A stretch of 64,000 nt of DNA from Mesostigma viride (Eukaryota > Streptophyta > Mesostigmatophyceae > Mesostigmatales > Mesostigmataceae): contig RPFO01000213.1 in the NCBI GenBank assembly GCA_009746045.1, positions 790,564 to 854,563 of the forward strand, in the 5' to 3' direction. The position numbers and the translations under genes were made by a program. The notes under the pieces were generated by a model that made no database searches, was not told the DNA's origin, and saw only the letters and a program-made list of their open reading frames with translations. Shown here piece after piece: positions 21,598 through 32,618 of the stretch; position 1 is the stretch's first letter; each line of letters begins with the position of its first letter.

Positions 21598-23282
21598 AGT
21601 CCTCGTTTGAGACGGGGGGGGTTAGGGGCGCGGTTTTGGCGCCAAATTTGGTCCTAGGGTCACTTGGTGGGTTTTGGCGCGAAACTGGGATAGGTACTGA
21701 GCGCGCCAAGCCCCTGGGGTCGACAGGGGTCGACCGTACCTGGAAAATATGAGGCGACGAAAAGTACCTACAATAGCAAGAACATCGCAATGCAATCGAG
21801 TGTTTTGTCGAGTGGCGGCTATGGGGTCGTGCCAGTTCCGAGGCTTGCCTGAATGTTATAGGGCATTATTTTGCCCCGGACGAAGACAGCATTTTAGATC
21901 GTCATCTAGTGATTTCGATGATGCTATTCTTCACGTGCAGGTGCTTTGTATATGTCGAAAATTTTGTTCATGAACGGATTTTGGCATTGTTGAAGAAAAT
22001 CTGAGAGCTACGTAGATCGCATGATAGGTCAGTTCGCAGTTCGGTTTTACAATTTCTTTTTCCGCCCAGGCGCTGCGGATATCGCGAGTATGGGTTATGG
22101 TACGCTTCTGGGCTTATGGGCGACATGGGGAGAAGAGGGACCTGGGCAGTTGCATGCGTCAAAGAGTCTCTATTTTTTCGTCGTGATGTCGCAGTCGCGC
22201 CTGGCGACAACCAGGGCGAGCGCGAGCCATATTTTTCTTTTGCCGCAAGGCTGGGTGCTTCCCACGCGTCACCGTCCTTTAATATATATTTCTTGAGCTG
22301 GCCCGCGCAGCTGGCGGCCTGGGCGCACGTAAAGACCAAGGATCCGACTGTCATTCTCAACCGCATCGTTCTAAGTAAGCGTGTTAAGCGGATTGTAACC
22401 TATAACTCTCGCAGACGTGATAATTCCGGTTGCTTTCAATGCCCAACTTCGTGGTTTTGATTACGTTTATGTCCGGGGGATAACGGAAGTTTGCTGGGCG
22501 GTACTTTCTTTTCCCGTTGCGTCACTGAAAAGGTAAACGGCCTTGCGTTATCAAAACAGCAGCAAGTAGAAGTCGCTGTGCTTAATTGCGATGTGCTAGT
22601 TTGATTCAACACATATACTGCCTTGTTGCTGAGAAGTTTTTCAAGGCTTGCTGGTATGTTGCCCATATGTTTCTAATGCTTCAACTCATGTCCAAGTGAT
22701 CAAGACTGGCTTAGAAACTTGAGCTTGTCATGTTTACATTGTGCTTGTGTTGCAACTTGTTCCTCTTTGCAGTATATGTTTCCTTTATAACGTAAGGGTT
22801 CAACATCATGGTTTAGCACCGTGGTGGCAGCCGAGCCTCTACTAACGATCATGGACCTAACCTTGGCAAGAATTTGCATCATATTTCACTCTTTGGACTG
22901 AGCTAGCTTTACACCTGCTGTTTGGCCTGCACCATGGTCCCTGGCTGCCAGTTACATTTTGTGCCCCCCCTGGCAGGCTGCAGGGTCTAGGACTGCGAGG
23001 GTGTAACATAGACATGTTGTGGGCACCCTGGGTGCATTTTCAGGACCAGCCATGACCTGGCCATGCCTTCTTTCTCGGCATATTGTTGACTTGAGTGCTA
23101 TTTGGTCACTCGCGTAGCGACCCCCCTGCATTCATAAATCGTAAACAATTATACAATGAGCATATTTCATGGATGTTAAGCATTGCAACTCTTGAACATA
23201 TCATAAATGAACATGGTTTCATGCCGTACCCATGGATGTGTTGACATGTGTTAGTTATTACAAATGGTATCCACGCTAGAAA
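21598..23282. other. Region between the two palindromic boxes
   Basis: About 1.7 kb with only short frames on both strands and no recognised motif. It may be the body of a non-autonomous element bounded by the boxes. Confidence 0.35.
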
Positions 23283-23302
23283 ATGTCCTCATTTGAGGAC
23301 AT
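23283..23302. repeat. Palindromic box, right
   Basis: Identical to the box at 21578-21597. Just downstream (about 23430-23480) is a short match to element H (gccgccatggct[a/g]agtcgtgc region). Confidence 0.45.
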
Positions 23303-23499
23303 TTTCTTGGTGATTAGACAACAGATTCATTCACGCGTAAACGTCTCGGCCATATATTGTAAATCGGCCGTAACTGTTCAGCGTAAGAAAGCCATCGGAC
23401 AGAATATAATTCTAACAAAACGTACAGTAAATTGCAAGCACGGGTGCAAAGCCGCCATGGCTAAGTCGTGCATTTCCGAAACGCGCACGGTGCCAATTC

Positions 23500-23905
23500 A
23501 CGCACTTCAGGTTGCACGGTGTGGTCGTGCGATTCTGAGAAGTGCGCACCCGGGGGGAAACCGGCCCCTTGCGCACTCCCTAGTTACGCACTCCCTAGTA
23601 AAGTCGATAGATTGCGTACCTACACCTTTGGAAATGGCATTGTTTTCTTTCAAAAGCACACTCCAGGTTGCGCGCGGTGTGGTTGTGCGATTCTGAGAAG
23701 TGCGCACCCGGGGGGAAACCGGCCCCTTGCGCACTCCCTAGTTACGCACTCCCTAGTAAAGTCGATAGATTGCGTACCTACACCTTTGGAAATGGCATTG
23801 TTTTCTTTCAAACGCACACTCCAGGTTGCGCGCGGTGTGGTCGTGCGATTCTGAGAAGTGCGCACCCGGGGGAAAACCGGCCCCTTGAGCACGCAAGTCG
23901 GTAGA
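23500..23905 (+). repeat. Tandem repeat, unit about 156 bp, about 2.6 copies
   Basis: Units start with ggtgtggtcgtgcgattctg and run through gcgcacccggggg and cgatagattgcgtacc. The copies are nearly identical and the last is truncated. Frames across it repeat the same residues and are not genes. Confidence 0.9.
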
Positions 23906-24099
23906 TTGCGTACCTTGGGAGACGGCATTATTAGTACTCAGTACATATGTGTCAGAGACGGTATTAGTACATAAGTGTCAGATGAGGGTACACATGTATC
24001 GGCTTCGTTGTGGATCACGCCACTAAAATGACTAAATACAGTAAGCTTACATACCAAGCGCCGACACTTAGCGTGTGGCATGGCAGTACATAGACCGAA

Positions 24100-24230
24100 G
24101 TGGAGCGTGACCCACAACGACGTTGTGGGTCACGCCACCACATAGATGTAGATACCAAGCGCCGACACGGCGTGTGGCAGTAGACCGAAGTGGAGCGTGA
24201 CCCACAACGACGTTGTGGGTCACGCCACTA
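24100..24230. repeat. Two near-perfect palindromes
   Basis: gcgtgacccacaacgacgttgtgggtcacgc-type palindromes (arms about 14 bases) occur twice, about 80 bases apart, within a degenerate duplicated segment containing taccaagcgccgacac and agaccgaagtggagcg. Confidence 0.75.
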
Positions 24231-24477
24231 GCTACATACCAACGACACTTAGCGTGTGGCAGACTGGTAGTAGAGCATGTACCGGGCTGTTTCTACTACA
24301 TAATACACCCGGCGTGTACACCTGTGTACACCCGTAGTGTACACCCGTGTGCACCCACTTACAGGCGGACTTGTGGATGATCAATTATATTTGTTCCTTT
24401 TAAAAATGATGATTTAATGTTTATAAATTGCAAGCTAAGATCAAGTGATAATGTATTGTAATTGTTGTACTATCTCC

Positions 24478-24560
24478 GACAGGACAACAGCTATCTATCA
24501 ATGACCGACAGGACAAACAGCTATCTATCATCATTGATAGATAGCTGTTGTCCTGTCGTA
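24478..24560. repeat. 27-base perfect inverted repeat
   Basis: GACAGGACAACAGCTATC... near 24478 is exactly inverted at the right end of the interval (...GATAGCTGTTGTCCTGTC). Between them is a partial direct copy of the arm. It could fold into a strong cruciform. Confidence 0.8.
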
Positions 24561-25268
24561 CGTACACGTGTATGTAGTATGTAATGCGTGCGCCGGACGA
24601 GGGTACACGCCGGTTCACGATGATCAAGTGTGAAAAATACGTACACCGCGCCCACAAATTTTTTGGTACATGCACGTTATGCACGTCCGAGTCCACGATT
24701 AGTACTTTACATATTAATGTGAGGATTTCGCACAAGCCATCGTCAATGATGCTATGCTTTCAGTACATATAAACAGTCCAAGCGAACACATTATATTTCA
24801 TGAGCCTGTCGGGCAAAATTAATTTTGGCGTGTATGCCAAATTTTAACACGTCGATATGCCATGGCGGACCTGGTACTACGTACTGTACGTACCGGTGGC
24901 AGCCCTTACGCACCTTTCGTAAATACGAGGAAGCCAGACGTAATAACTGAGGATCGATCAATTTCAGACTTCTGACTTCCGCCGCATCCTTTTTAACCGC
25001 AACGCGTCAGTTCATTATTGGCCCCTACATCGAGGGTACCCCATGTTTGTTGCGTTTCTCCCTCGTTGCGGAACCGCAAAATCGGTGAGTGCCTTTTGCG
25101 GAACTGGCTATGGCGATTCTTCCTGACCCCGTATCTTTCTGTAGACATAAGCTTTTACGCAACGGAAGGTGGCGTTGGGTAGCCCTACACTTCCTTCATA
25201 TAAATACGTCATTTAATTTTTTTTGATTAGTTGCGTAACTAGTTGCGTTACCGCGGGTTGGTACTGTA

Positions 25269-26270
25269 TGATGATATTGACCCTTGTTTCTTCACCATCC
25301 CTCATCCTGCTGGTATGATGATGTTTGTGTGGCATGGGGATGATCAGCTCATTACTGGTCCCAGGGCAGCTGTGGAGGATTTCATTGCTCAAGTGTCTGC
25401 TAGCTTTGAATTAGGCAAGCAGCTGGAGCTGGGGAAAGATCCTGTCAAGTTCTGTGGCATCATTCTGAACCTGTTTAAGGAGCAGAAGGAGTGGGTGTGT
25501 TCTCTCAAAGCATCCCCTGAATATGTCATGTCTTGCAAAGATGTTCTCCCCTCTGACATCACTCCTGATCTCTGTCCCACTATTAGGGGTTAGCTAGGTT
25601 GGCTGTGTGCCACGTGTGCTCCTCATCTGGCAGTGGTCAGCAGAGTGGATGATGATGTCCTCATGGAGGTGGGGTCTCGGGCTATTAAACAGGTGTTGCA
25701 TGATGGCCCTCCCCTTATTCTTCATGCCTTGGATCTGTTCCAACCCATCCACATCACCTGCATGATGGACAGTTCCATGGAGTCACGGGTAGTCACTAAG
25801 GTTCAAGCCAGAGAGGCAGGCCTATTTATGTTGTCTAACCCCACTGGCAAGCGATCTTAATTGGTTTCCTGGTTCAGCAGACTCCACAAGCGCAAGGCAG
25901 TCAGCAGCAATGTAGCAGAATGTCGTGCTGTGGTCTCATCTGTGTTGCATGCCAGGTACTTGAACCATCTGTTGGTGTGGTTGCAGCATCAGGCTGGTAG
26001 TTATGCTGGGGTCAAATCCCATCTGCTGACTGACAGTCAATCTCTTCTCTCTTTCCTGGACAACCCCTTGGCTGTACACACTGATTTGGATTGGATTGTC
26101 CTCAAGCAGGAGTGCACCTATCTGGAGTCAAAGACTCACATCAGAGACCCTGACAATGCAGCTGATGCACTCACAAAAGTGCCACAAGCTGCAGGGCCTC
26201 AGCATAGAGTCCTATACACGCTGATGAATCCGTATAACGGCAGATGGGTGAAGTGCCTCAGCCTAGGGTT
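25269..26270 (+). pseudogene. Element X reverse transcriptase C-terminal part and RNase H
   Basis: Continuation of X after T. The RT active site MFVWHGDDQ (HGDD) is followed by FCGIILN, then an in-frame TAG at about 25591 within the conserved IRG-LGWLC segment, and a TAA near 25858. RNase H residues are visible in CMMDSSMESR, SNVAECRAVV, LLTDSQSLLSF and NAADALTKV. Two premature stops show decay. The domain order and motifs match Y, Z and W. Confidence 0.85.
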
Positions 26271-27352
26271 GTTAGCACCAGATAGGAGGGTGGTCATGGG
26301 GTGGCAGGGACTGATGTGTCCAACCCGTAAGACTCTCTTTGCGTCATTAAAGATTGAGGTCAGAAGGGTCCTCCTTTATTGATGGCTTGTTCTTTGTCAA
26401 TAAAACGTGTGGTCATATTTTTCTGACAATGGTTTTCCCAAACACAGGCATCCAACCAGTGTGGATGTTATATCCAACACGGAGGAGCTATGGGCGCTTT
26501 TATTAATGCATCTCTTTCAGTGTCCTGGTTGTCCCTGTGGGGAACCTTGCTTATCAGTAGTGGTTGGCATATGAGTGGGTTGTGGGAAGAGTCTTCCCCT
26601 CACTCCCCAAAGAAAAGTAATAATGGGAGCTATTCTAGGGCTTCAGGCCTAGACTATCAGTACACGTGGCGTTGTCCCCGTCTCCCAAGTGGGATACGGA
26701 CGTGGACGGTGGTGTAGTACACTGGACATATCTCTACTAGGGTTTAGATCCGCACGTGCCATATTGGGCACGTGGGTGCTAGATATTAGCACTGAGATAT
26801 GTAGGGCACACGCACGTGGGTATTCACGTGGTAGGGTTTATGAGCTGTGATGCAGACCACAAGGTGGCTGCAGTGCTAGTCCTGTACGGAGGTCCTAGGG
26901 GAGGTCCAGGACCGTCCACGTAGTGCTGCTAGGCAGTCGTTCAATGCCTGTGGGCATCGTATCAGTCCTAGCTGGAGTAGATCTAGCTGGACGGAGTCAG
27001 CACCTCATTGGTTAGCACTAGTGCAGGATAGCTAGGTTACCCTAACCTACGTGCCCATGCAATCCAGCTTGGCAAGCTTGCATGGATTGATATTATGCCA
27101 GCCATTGCATAATCCAACACACGTTCGCTTTCATCGCACAAGTGCATTAACTGTCGTATGCCACGCGTCACTTGAAGAACCACCGTAGAATCACCGAATC
27201 CAAGTATGTAGAATGTAGTAGAACAGTATCTTGCTCATATCTCGAGCAATACTCATCAGAATGAACCCAATTCTGGATTGTAGTAACCGGAAGTAGAATC
27301 TCTACAAGCCAAGTAGCTTAGTAGAATAATATTTCTTGCCAGGCAATATTAA
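26271..27352. other. 3' flank of X and outer part of W
   Basis: No gene was found. A purine-rich stretch (aaagaaaagtaataatggg, about 26609-26627) could be the X polypurine tract, but a matching LTR was not identified. The right end, abutting 27352, must be the 3' LTR of W (AGTTAATATT on the minus strand); its far edge was not located. Several cacgtgg words and other short repeats occur. Confidence 0.4.
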
Positions 27353-27430
27353 CTCCAGCCCTTTCTTCTCTTTTAGAGCTTGGACGTAACAGCCATATTA
27401 ACTCCAGCCCTTTCTTTCTTTTAGAGCTGT
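27350..27430 (-). promoter_or_regulatory. W polypurine tract, duplicated
   Basis: On the minus strand AAAGAAAGGGCTGG followed by AGTTAATAT occurs twice, about 50 bases apart. One copy should be the genuine tract next to the 3' LTR; the other is a tandem duplication of the tract and LTR edge. Confidence 0.65.
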
Positions 27431-27814
27431 TAGGCTTGGCAACACATATATAGAAACAACATGCATAGCACTTGACATCCCTCCCAGCTCTCTGTAGTCT
27501 CTGCTCGGGATTAATCAAGCACCAGATCACAACACATCTCAGCCATGACGAATTACAATGAATTCCCTATCCACTGGAAGTAGAAAGCCAGGTGTTTGGA
27601 GTAGCAGCTTGTGGCTAACCAGAATAATGACCAAAATGGAATCATCACCATAATGGCTCCTGATTGGAACCCCACAAGTTACCCACAAGACCTTATCAGG
27701 TAGACATTGATAGTTTAATCAGAACTGGCGCCCACCATGGTCTGAGAAATAGCACATCCGACAAAATATATTAAGAACATGACGAACTATCTTCCTCTGT
27801 CTGGGACAAAACTA

Positions 27815-27910
27815 GGGGGACCTGTCGCCACCTCACCAGCAAGCTAGGTTGATGGGCCAGCCAATCCGGGAAAATCCGCCTAAGCAGCCCCAGGGAATCG
27901 AACCCTGCCC
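27815..27910 (-). ncRNA. Conserved 3' untranslated element with tRNA-like B box (W)
   Basis: GGTTCGATTCC (minus strand, 27894-27904) is the canonical tRNA T-loop / Pol III B-box word. It lies in a stretch of about 90 bases that is clearly conserved with Z (38580-38680), including gacctgtcgccacctcacca. No full tRNA cloverleaf was found. It may be a structured element for replication or packaging, or tRNA-derived. Confidence 0.45.
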
Positions 27911-28137
27911 ATTAAAATCCATTTGGTTGAGACAAACCTCAAACTGAGGGCAAACCCCCAACCAACACCATGCTCCATGACTGAGCATTACATATAATAC
28001 AGTATTATACACATATGTACACAGAGCATTACTGCCCTCAGAGCATCACAGCTCTCAGCATAACAGAGCCCAGCTCAATGTTAGCTCTTCTCACCCATCA
28101 GTCACCAAACTCAAAGCTCAAACTGGAATTGCTCAAC

Positions 28138-29660
28138 TCACATAGAGGAGCTCATCAGTTTATAAAGAAGCTTGTATTGTTCAGCAGACTTGTGAGGCAA
28201 CTTGGTCAAGGCATCAGCAGGATTCTCAGAACCTGGAAGATGTTGAATATCCACCAGACCTGCCAACTCCTTCAACAGGAGATAATCCAGATCTCTGCTT
28301 CTGGCCAACTGCTTGTGCACAAACTGGACCATGCCCATGTTATCTGAAAGGATCAAGGTGTCCAGCTGAAGAGTATGAGGAGTAACTGAAGCCATAGCTA
28401 GCAACAGCTCCTTGATGTACAAACTGCATGGACTGAATCCCTTCACAAAGGGCTCTGCACTCAGAGACATCTGAACTCACAGCAACCCTTCTTTGAAGAC
28501 GACTGTACCAGGCCACAAGACTAGGCCTATGTTGCTGAAGCACAAACAAGCCAGCTGACCTGCCTCTGACCTTAGAAACTTGCCTGCTATCCATGGAGCT
28601 ATCAACATAGATATCCAAGGAAAATGGCAAAGACAAATCAATCCCAGCTAAAGTAATACCAGGAGACTTGTTAACATGTGCAATAATCTGGGAAGGCTCC
28701 TCCAGAATCAGCACATCATCAGGGGATCTGCTATGGACCATCATCATTGTCAGGCCCACAAATGCTGCCATACCAGGCCAACTTGCCTTTTTTCAGCTCA
28801 GGTGCAATGGATGATGTCATGACCTCTGGAACAGATTGAAGAATGGTACTCTTGTAGTCATTGCCTGCCTGCAGCTTAATCAGCCACTGACTCCCCTCCT
28901 GAACCAATGTAGCCTGCATTCCACAGAACGTGACAGCCTCTCCAGGCTTCTGCCACAATTCTTTTCCCAAAGGAAATGCTTCATTAATGATGGGCACAAA
29001 CTGACTCAACCACTTAGTGGGAGCAATCAAGTGCAAGTCATCACCATGCAGGCTAGCATACACAGGTAAATCATGCCACCTATACCCAGCAATAAACATG
29101 GGTCCGCAGATGACACCTTCAATCCACAGTGCTTAGTCAAGAAGTCTTCCAAGGTGAGCCTCCAAATGATGGGACTGGACCTGAGACCTTCTAGACCCTT
29201 CAGAATCAGCAGGTAGCTAGACTGGAGCTCTGCCTGCCAGGCTACAGGAACTGGCACATGAAATGGAGTTTCACAATGCCACACATGCTGAGCCACACTG
29301 GGATCACCCTTCAGAAATGCTCTCTTGAAATCTAGCAGAACTGAAGACATATCAGCACCCTGGTTCAGCATACCGACATACATGCAGGCACAATACAATA
29401 CGCCATGTATCATGTAGCATCCCAGGCGTATACAACTCCTCGCCCAGAAGATCCAGGCCAGTACCACGGTATTCATTAAGAACTGGACGCACATGGGGAA
29501 CAGACACCCCCTCCACCTCCTTCCGCTTGATGACGAATCTGAGCTTCAACCGTGTACTGTATGGGGGAACTTCATTCACAGGCTGACAGCAGTCAAACTG
29601 CAACCACTCCTCTAGGGCCTTGGCAAATGCTAGCCTCCAGGCCTAAAACATCAGAGGAGA
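28138..29660 (-). pseudogene. W reverse transcriptase and RNase H
   Basis: Overlapping frames hold LLDFKRAFLKGDPSVAQ, GLRSSPIIWRLTL, VYASLHGDDLHL (HGDD active site), FCGMQATL, IYVDSSMDSRQVSKVRG, SSDVSECRALCEG, LSDNMGMVQFV and NPADALTKL. All correspond closely to Z. Frame changes around 28475, 28770, 29060 and 29400 make it non-functional. Confidence 0.85.
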
Positions 29661-29853
29661 ACTCATTTCCTGGACACGCTGATCATAGCTAAGAGGAGAA
29701 TGAGCAGCCAGTGATCGCTGAGTAATACCAATACTGCTAGGATGGAGAGCAGCTGGCATCACAAGACTGGAAGCCACAGGAATCTGATCCTCAGGCCACT
29801 GCACATTCTTGATCGCTTTCACAGAGAAAAAATTAAAATTCAGGGCCCTGAAG

Positions 29854-30103
29854 TTACACTGTAGTCAGTGGAATGCTACCCCAACCCTTACGAATAAGGC
29901 TATGAGATAAAACCACAACTCCAGGGGTGCAAAGAAAATTCTGACCCAAAATGATGGGGCCATCATAGTCTTCCAGCACTAGGAAGGAAACATCTACACC
30001 CATAACTGGCAAGATGATTTCTCCTACCACTTTCAAATGAACCCTGCCACTAAAGTCAGACACCCAGGAACAGCTAGACTGGCCAATCTGCCGCTGCCCT
30101 GTA
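29854..30103 (-). pseudogene. W protease-like domain, C-terminal half
   Basis: WVSDFSGRVHLKVVGEI, MGVDVSFLVLEDYDGP and IILGQNFL match the Z domain. The DTNA half lies at 39842-40148 across the Z1 insertion. Confidence 0.8.
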
Positions 30104-30719
30104 AGTTAACGCCAAGCGCATTGGCGTGATCCTGATTCGGCATATCTCTGCGATTCCAGCGGCACCGGAACGAGTTCATTCCGACAAGTATCAAGAAAGT
30201 TATGGCGTTCCGACTTCCCGGTCGCGCGCGAGCGCGAGCCGGCTGTTCTTCTAAGTCGGACGTGAATATTTGCCGACGACATATGGGGTCGACAGTAATT
30301 CCTGGGCTGACAGGAATTAGGTGCTGTACCTACGACGGTATTGGATTAATACGTCGTACGCAGGAAATAGGAACCTTAACCTGTGGTCTGTTGGTACCGC
30401 AGGCTTAGTCCTGGACTTCTAGGTGCAGATGCAATAGTCACTGTGGACTGCGCTCTGTGGTCACTGTGCCTGTATGGCAGACCTACTGTATAGGAACTGG
30501 GCGCTGTACAGGTAGTGAATACTGTACCGGGAGTGTTATTACTGAGCCTACCTCTTAGGTTGCTCAGGACTAGCAAGCACAGTGCACAAGTATATAAACA
30601 ATAGGCCAATGCCATTTGGGCAGATCTCTTGCGAGCCCGCCTCACGTGTTGTGCCTTGACTTGGCAAGCGCGTGTACAAGCCTCAAGTGTGTGAGCGCTG
30701 TAACATTATCCAATTTTAA

Positions 30720-32439
30720 CACGTCGTACGTCAAAACTCAGTCCTAAAAATAGGACTGAGTATGCCAACTTTGAGATCATGTAGCGGTAAGGGTAGGGGG
30801 GTACCCCATATGTTTGATATGCATCAGAGCACTCAATATCATGCTAATGCTTGGGCATATGCCTAAAAAATCATATGTTGACCAAATCATGTAAAATTTT
30901 ACAAGGGTGTCAACCCATGCTCGCGATTTGGCAATTTTCTGTGGAAGGACGAGTTGGGAAAATTCAATAAAATCCATATGCATGTTGAAAAAATATAGGC
31001 GTGTAAACAATATAGTTCTTGAAACATGGCAAAAAACTGGGCTCAATTTGGCCACAGCCTCTACCTGAAACTCACCAAAAACCACCAGCCCTAAGAATGG
31101 GTTTCGAGGTTGCTAGCAATGTGCAAGCATGTAAGTGCGGTCATACTACACACCACCGTGGCAACCAACCATGCCAATCAACTCATTTCCCTTCTAGCAT
31201 AACAGGAAAACATACTTGCATCATCATATTGCAGTTATATTATACCTTAGTATATGTGTGAGAGCCTATGCACGCACGTAGGGAATGGGCATTGATACCT
31301 ACCTACAAAGGGTTTTATTATGAGCCTTAACCACCAACATAATGGGTAGGTTAAGCATATTTCAATTGTTTTTAACAAGAATAGAGATGGCTAACACTGT
31401 TTTGCCTTGCCATGGCATGGCCAACATACTTGCTGGCACATGATGACAGTGGTTTATCACCAAGATTCTTCACTCACCCGTATAAGCTTGAAAGCACGCT
31501 GGATGCAGCCCATGGCCATACAATCACGCAGTATGAACGTAGCAAAAGAATAACTAACATCTATGAAGGTATTTAAACCCATACAGCGCCTAAAAAACTG
31601 CAAAAGTACACTAGGGTAAGGCAAATGCCTGGTAACATCATAAAAAATGGGGGGTTTAGAGAGGGGCAGGCAACGGTCAAGAAAGCGCATCAAGATTCGA
31701 AACTGACAGCGCCTTGCAAGCTCAAACTCATGTAAGAACATAACAAAACGATGAGGTGACGATATTTCAGCTTTACCGTGCACGGATGGCGTTATCTTGG
31801 CCCAGGCGGTGCCCGCAAAAGTGACACTTGCGGCACACAAACCATGACATGACAGAGTGGTCGAAATCATCAAATCTTTACTGCCACTGACTTAATTCTA
31901 CACACATGCATGATAATAAGTAGAAAGAAGCATATAAACCCTTGGAACTGCACCGTAAAGTAAATTTAGTCATCAATTCCGTCAACCTGCCTGGTCGCAG
32001 TTTTTTCCAGCAAGAGCAGTGCCGACACCTGGTAAATCGCATCCCCGGGAGCTAAAAATTGGTTTGTGTCATCTTTAGGACATATAAAATCTATTTCCTG
32101 GGTTTTACCAGCTAAATCGTCCGCAAACGTAAACTGCATGCATGGGCGCAAGCCGCCATGGCTAGGTCGTGCATTTCCGGAACTCACGTTTCACGTGAAA
32201 AAGTACCCTTACCACCTGTACTTTGACCGTACATTTAGCCGCCCAAACAAAATCCAAAAAAATCGCAAAAATATGTCTAAGAAAGGTCATTTCACGTAGT
32301 ATTTGAATAAATTTTGAGGGAATTTTTTTGACAAACATTCCGACTTGGGCGAATTTTCTACGAAACCCAAAAACTCAGTCCTAAGAATAGGACTGAGTTG
32401 AACTCAGTCCTAAGAATAGGTGCAGTGACGAACGACGTG
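30720..32439. mobile_element. H: 1.72 kb TTAA-flanked element
   Basis: Flanked by TTAA on both sides (30716-30719, 32440-32443), where the intact LTR has one TTAA. The terminal inverted repeat is CACGTCGTnCGTCA. Subterminal palindromes CTCAGTCCTA-N4-TAGGACTGAG occur at 30737-30760 and 32374-32397, with a further half copy to about 32420. A TTAA duplication is the mark of piggyBac-type elements. Minus-strand frames (31457-31873, 31966-32187) resemble those at 20.2-21.0 kb but show no known transposase domain. Confidence 0.8.
31457..32187 (-). CDS. H internal coding-like region, unknown protein
   Basis: Two minus-strand frames (32187 to 31966, and 31873 to 31457) retain residues also found in the diverged copy at 20.2-21.0 kb: QTQEI/KTQEI, QFLA.GDAIY, RRC.F..LM.FLDRCL.LSK. 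This conservation argues for past protein coding. I do not recognise the family, and the frames are not joined, so this is a remnant. Confidence 0.35.
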
Positions 32440-32618
32440 TTAACAAAGCTCCGTTTCCAACCATATTCACACATTGCTGCATTGCAACCATATCCTTCAC
32501 ATTGCGTGTGCCAGGAACGTTAACTCAAATTACAACCAGTCTCAGCGGAACGGCCAGGAGGGTCGTTGCCGGTTGCGGTGTGCAGCGTTGACGACGCGAG
32601 GAGTTCGTCCGGTGGTGA

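Larger units (their letters stand above)
5694..25266. mobile_element. T: 19.6 kb TA-flanked element with 37-bp terminal inverted repeats
   Basis: Both ends carry the same 37-bp inverted repeat, starting CAGTACCAACCCGCGG and continuing with GTAACGCAACTAGTTACG. The flanks are TA at 5692-5693 and TA at 25267-25268, and removing T restores the X RT frame (...GAQYDDIDP...). A TA duplication with CAGT-type ends is typical of the Tc1/mariner/pogo group. No transposase was recognised, so T is probably non-autonomous or eroded. Its length is inflated by later insertions, of which Y alone accounts for 11.5 kb. Confidence 0.85.
30104..32525 (+). repeat. Z1 5' LTR, interrupted by element H
   Basis: LTR pieces 30104-30719 and 32444-32525. 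A TATA-like tatataaacaa lies near 30591, and a similar box occurs in the other Z LTRs. Near the left edge, CGCCAA-N5-TTGGCG forms a small hairpin. Confidence 0.9.

Noticed and set aside
23500-23905. Regularly spaced repeat considered as a CRISPR-like array
   Set aside because: Units are contiguous tandem copies of about 156 bp without variable spacers, in a eukaryotic transposon context.
30104-30119. The 695-bp units starting GTTAACGCC looked like TTAA-targeting (piggyBac-like) transposons on their own
   Set aside because: They occur in pairs in direct orientation around Z, and 5-bp duplications lie outside the pairs (CTGTA, GCATG), so they are LTRs; the terminal TTAA is part of the LTR end.
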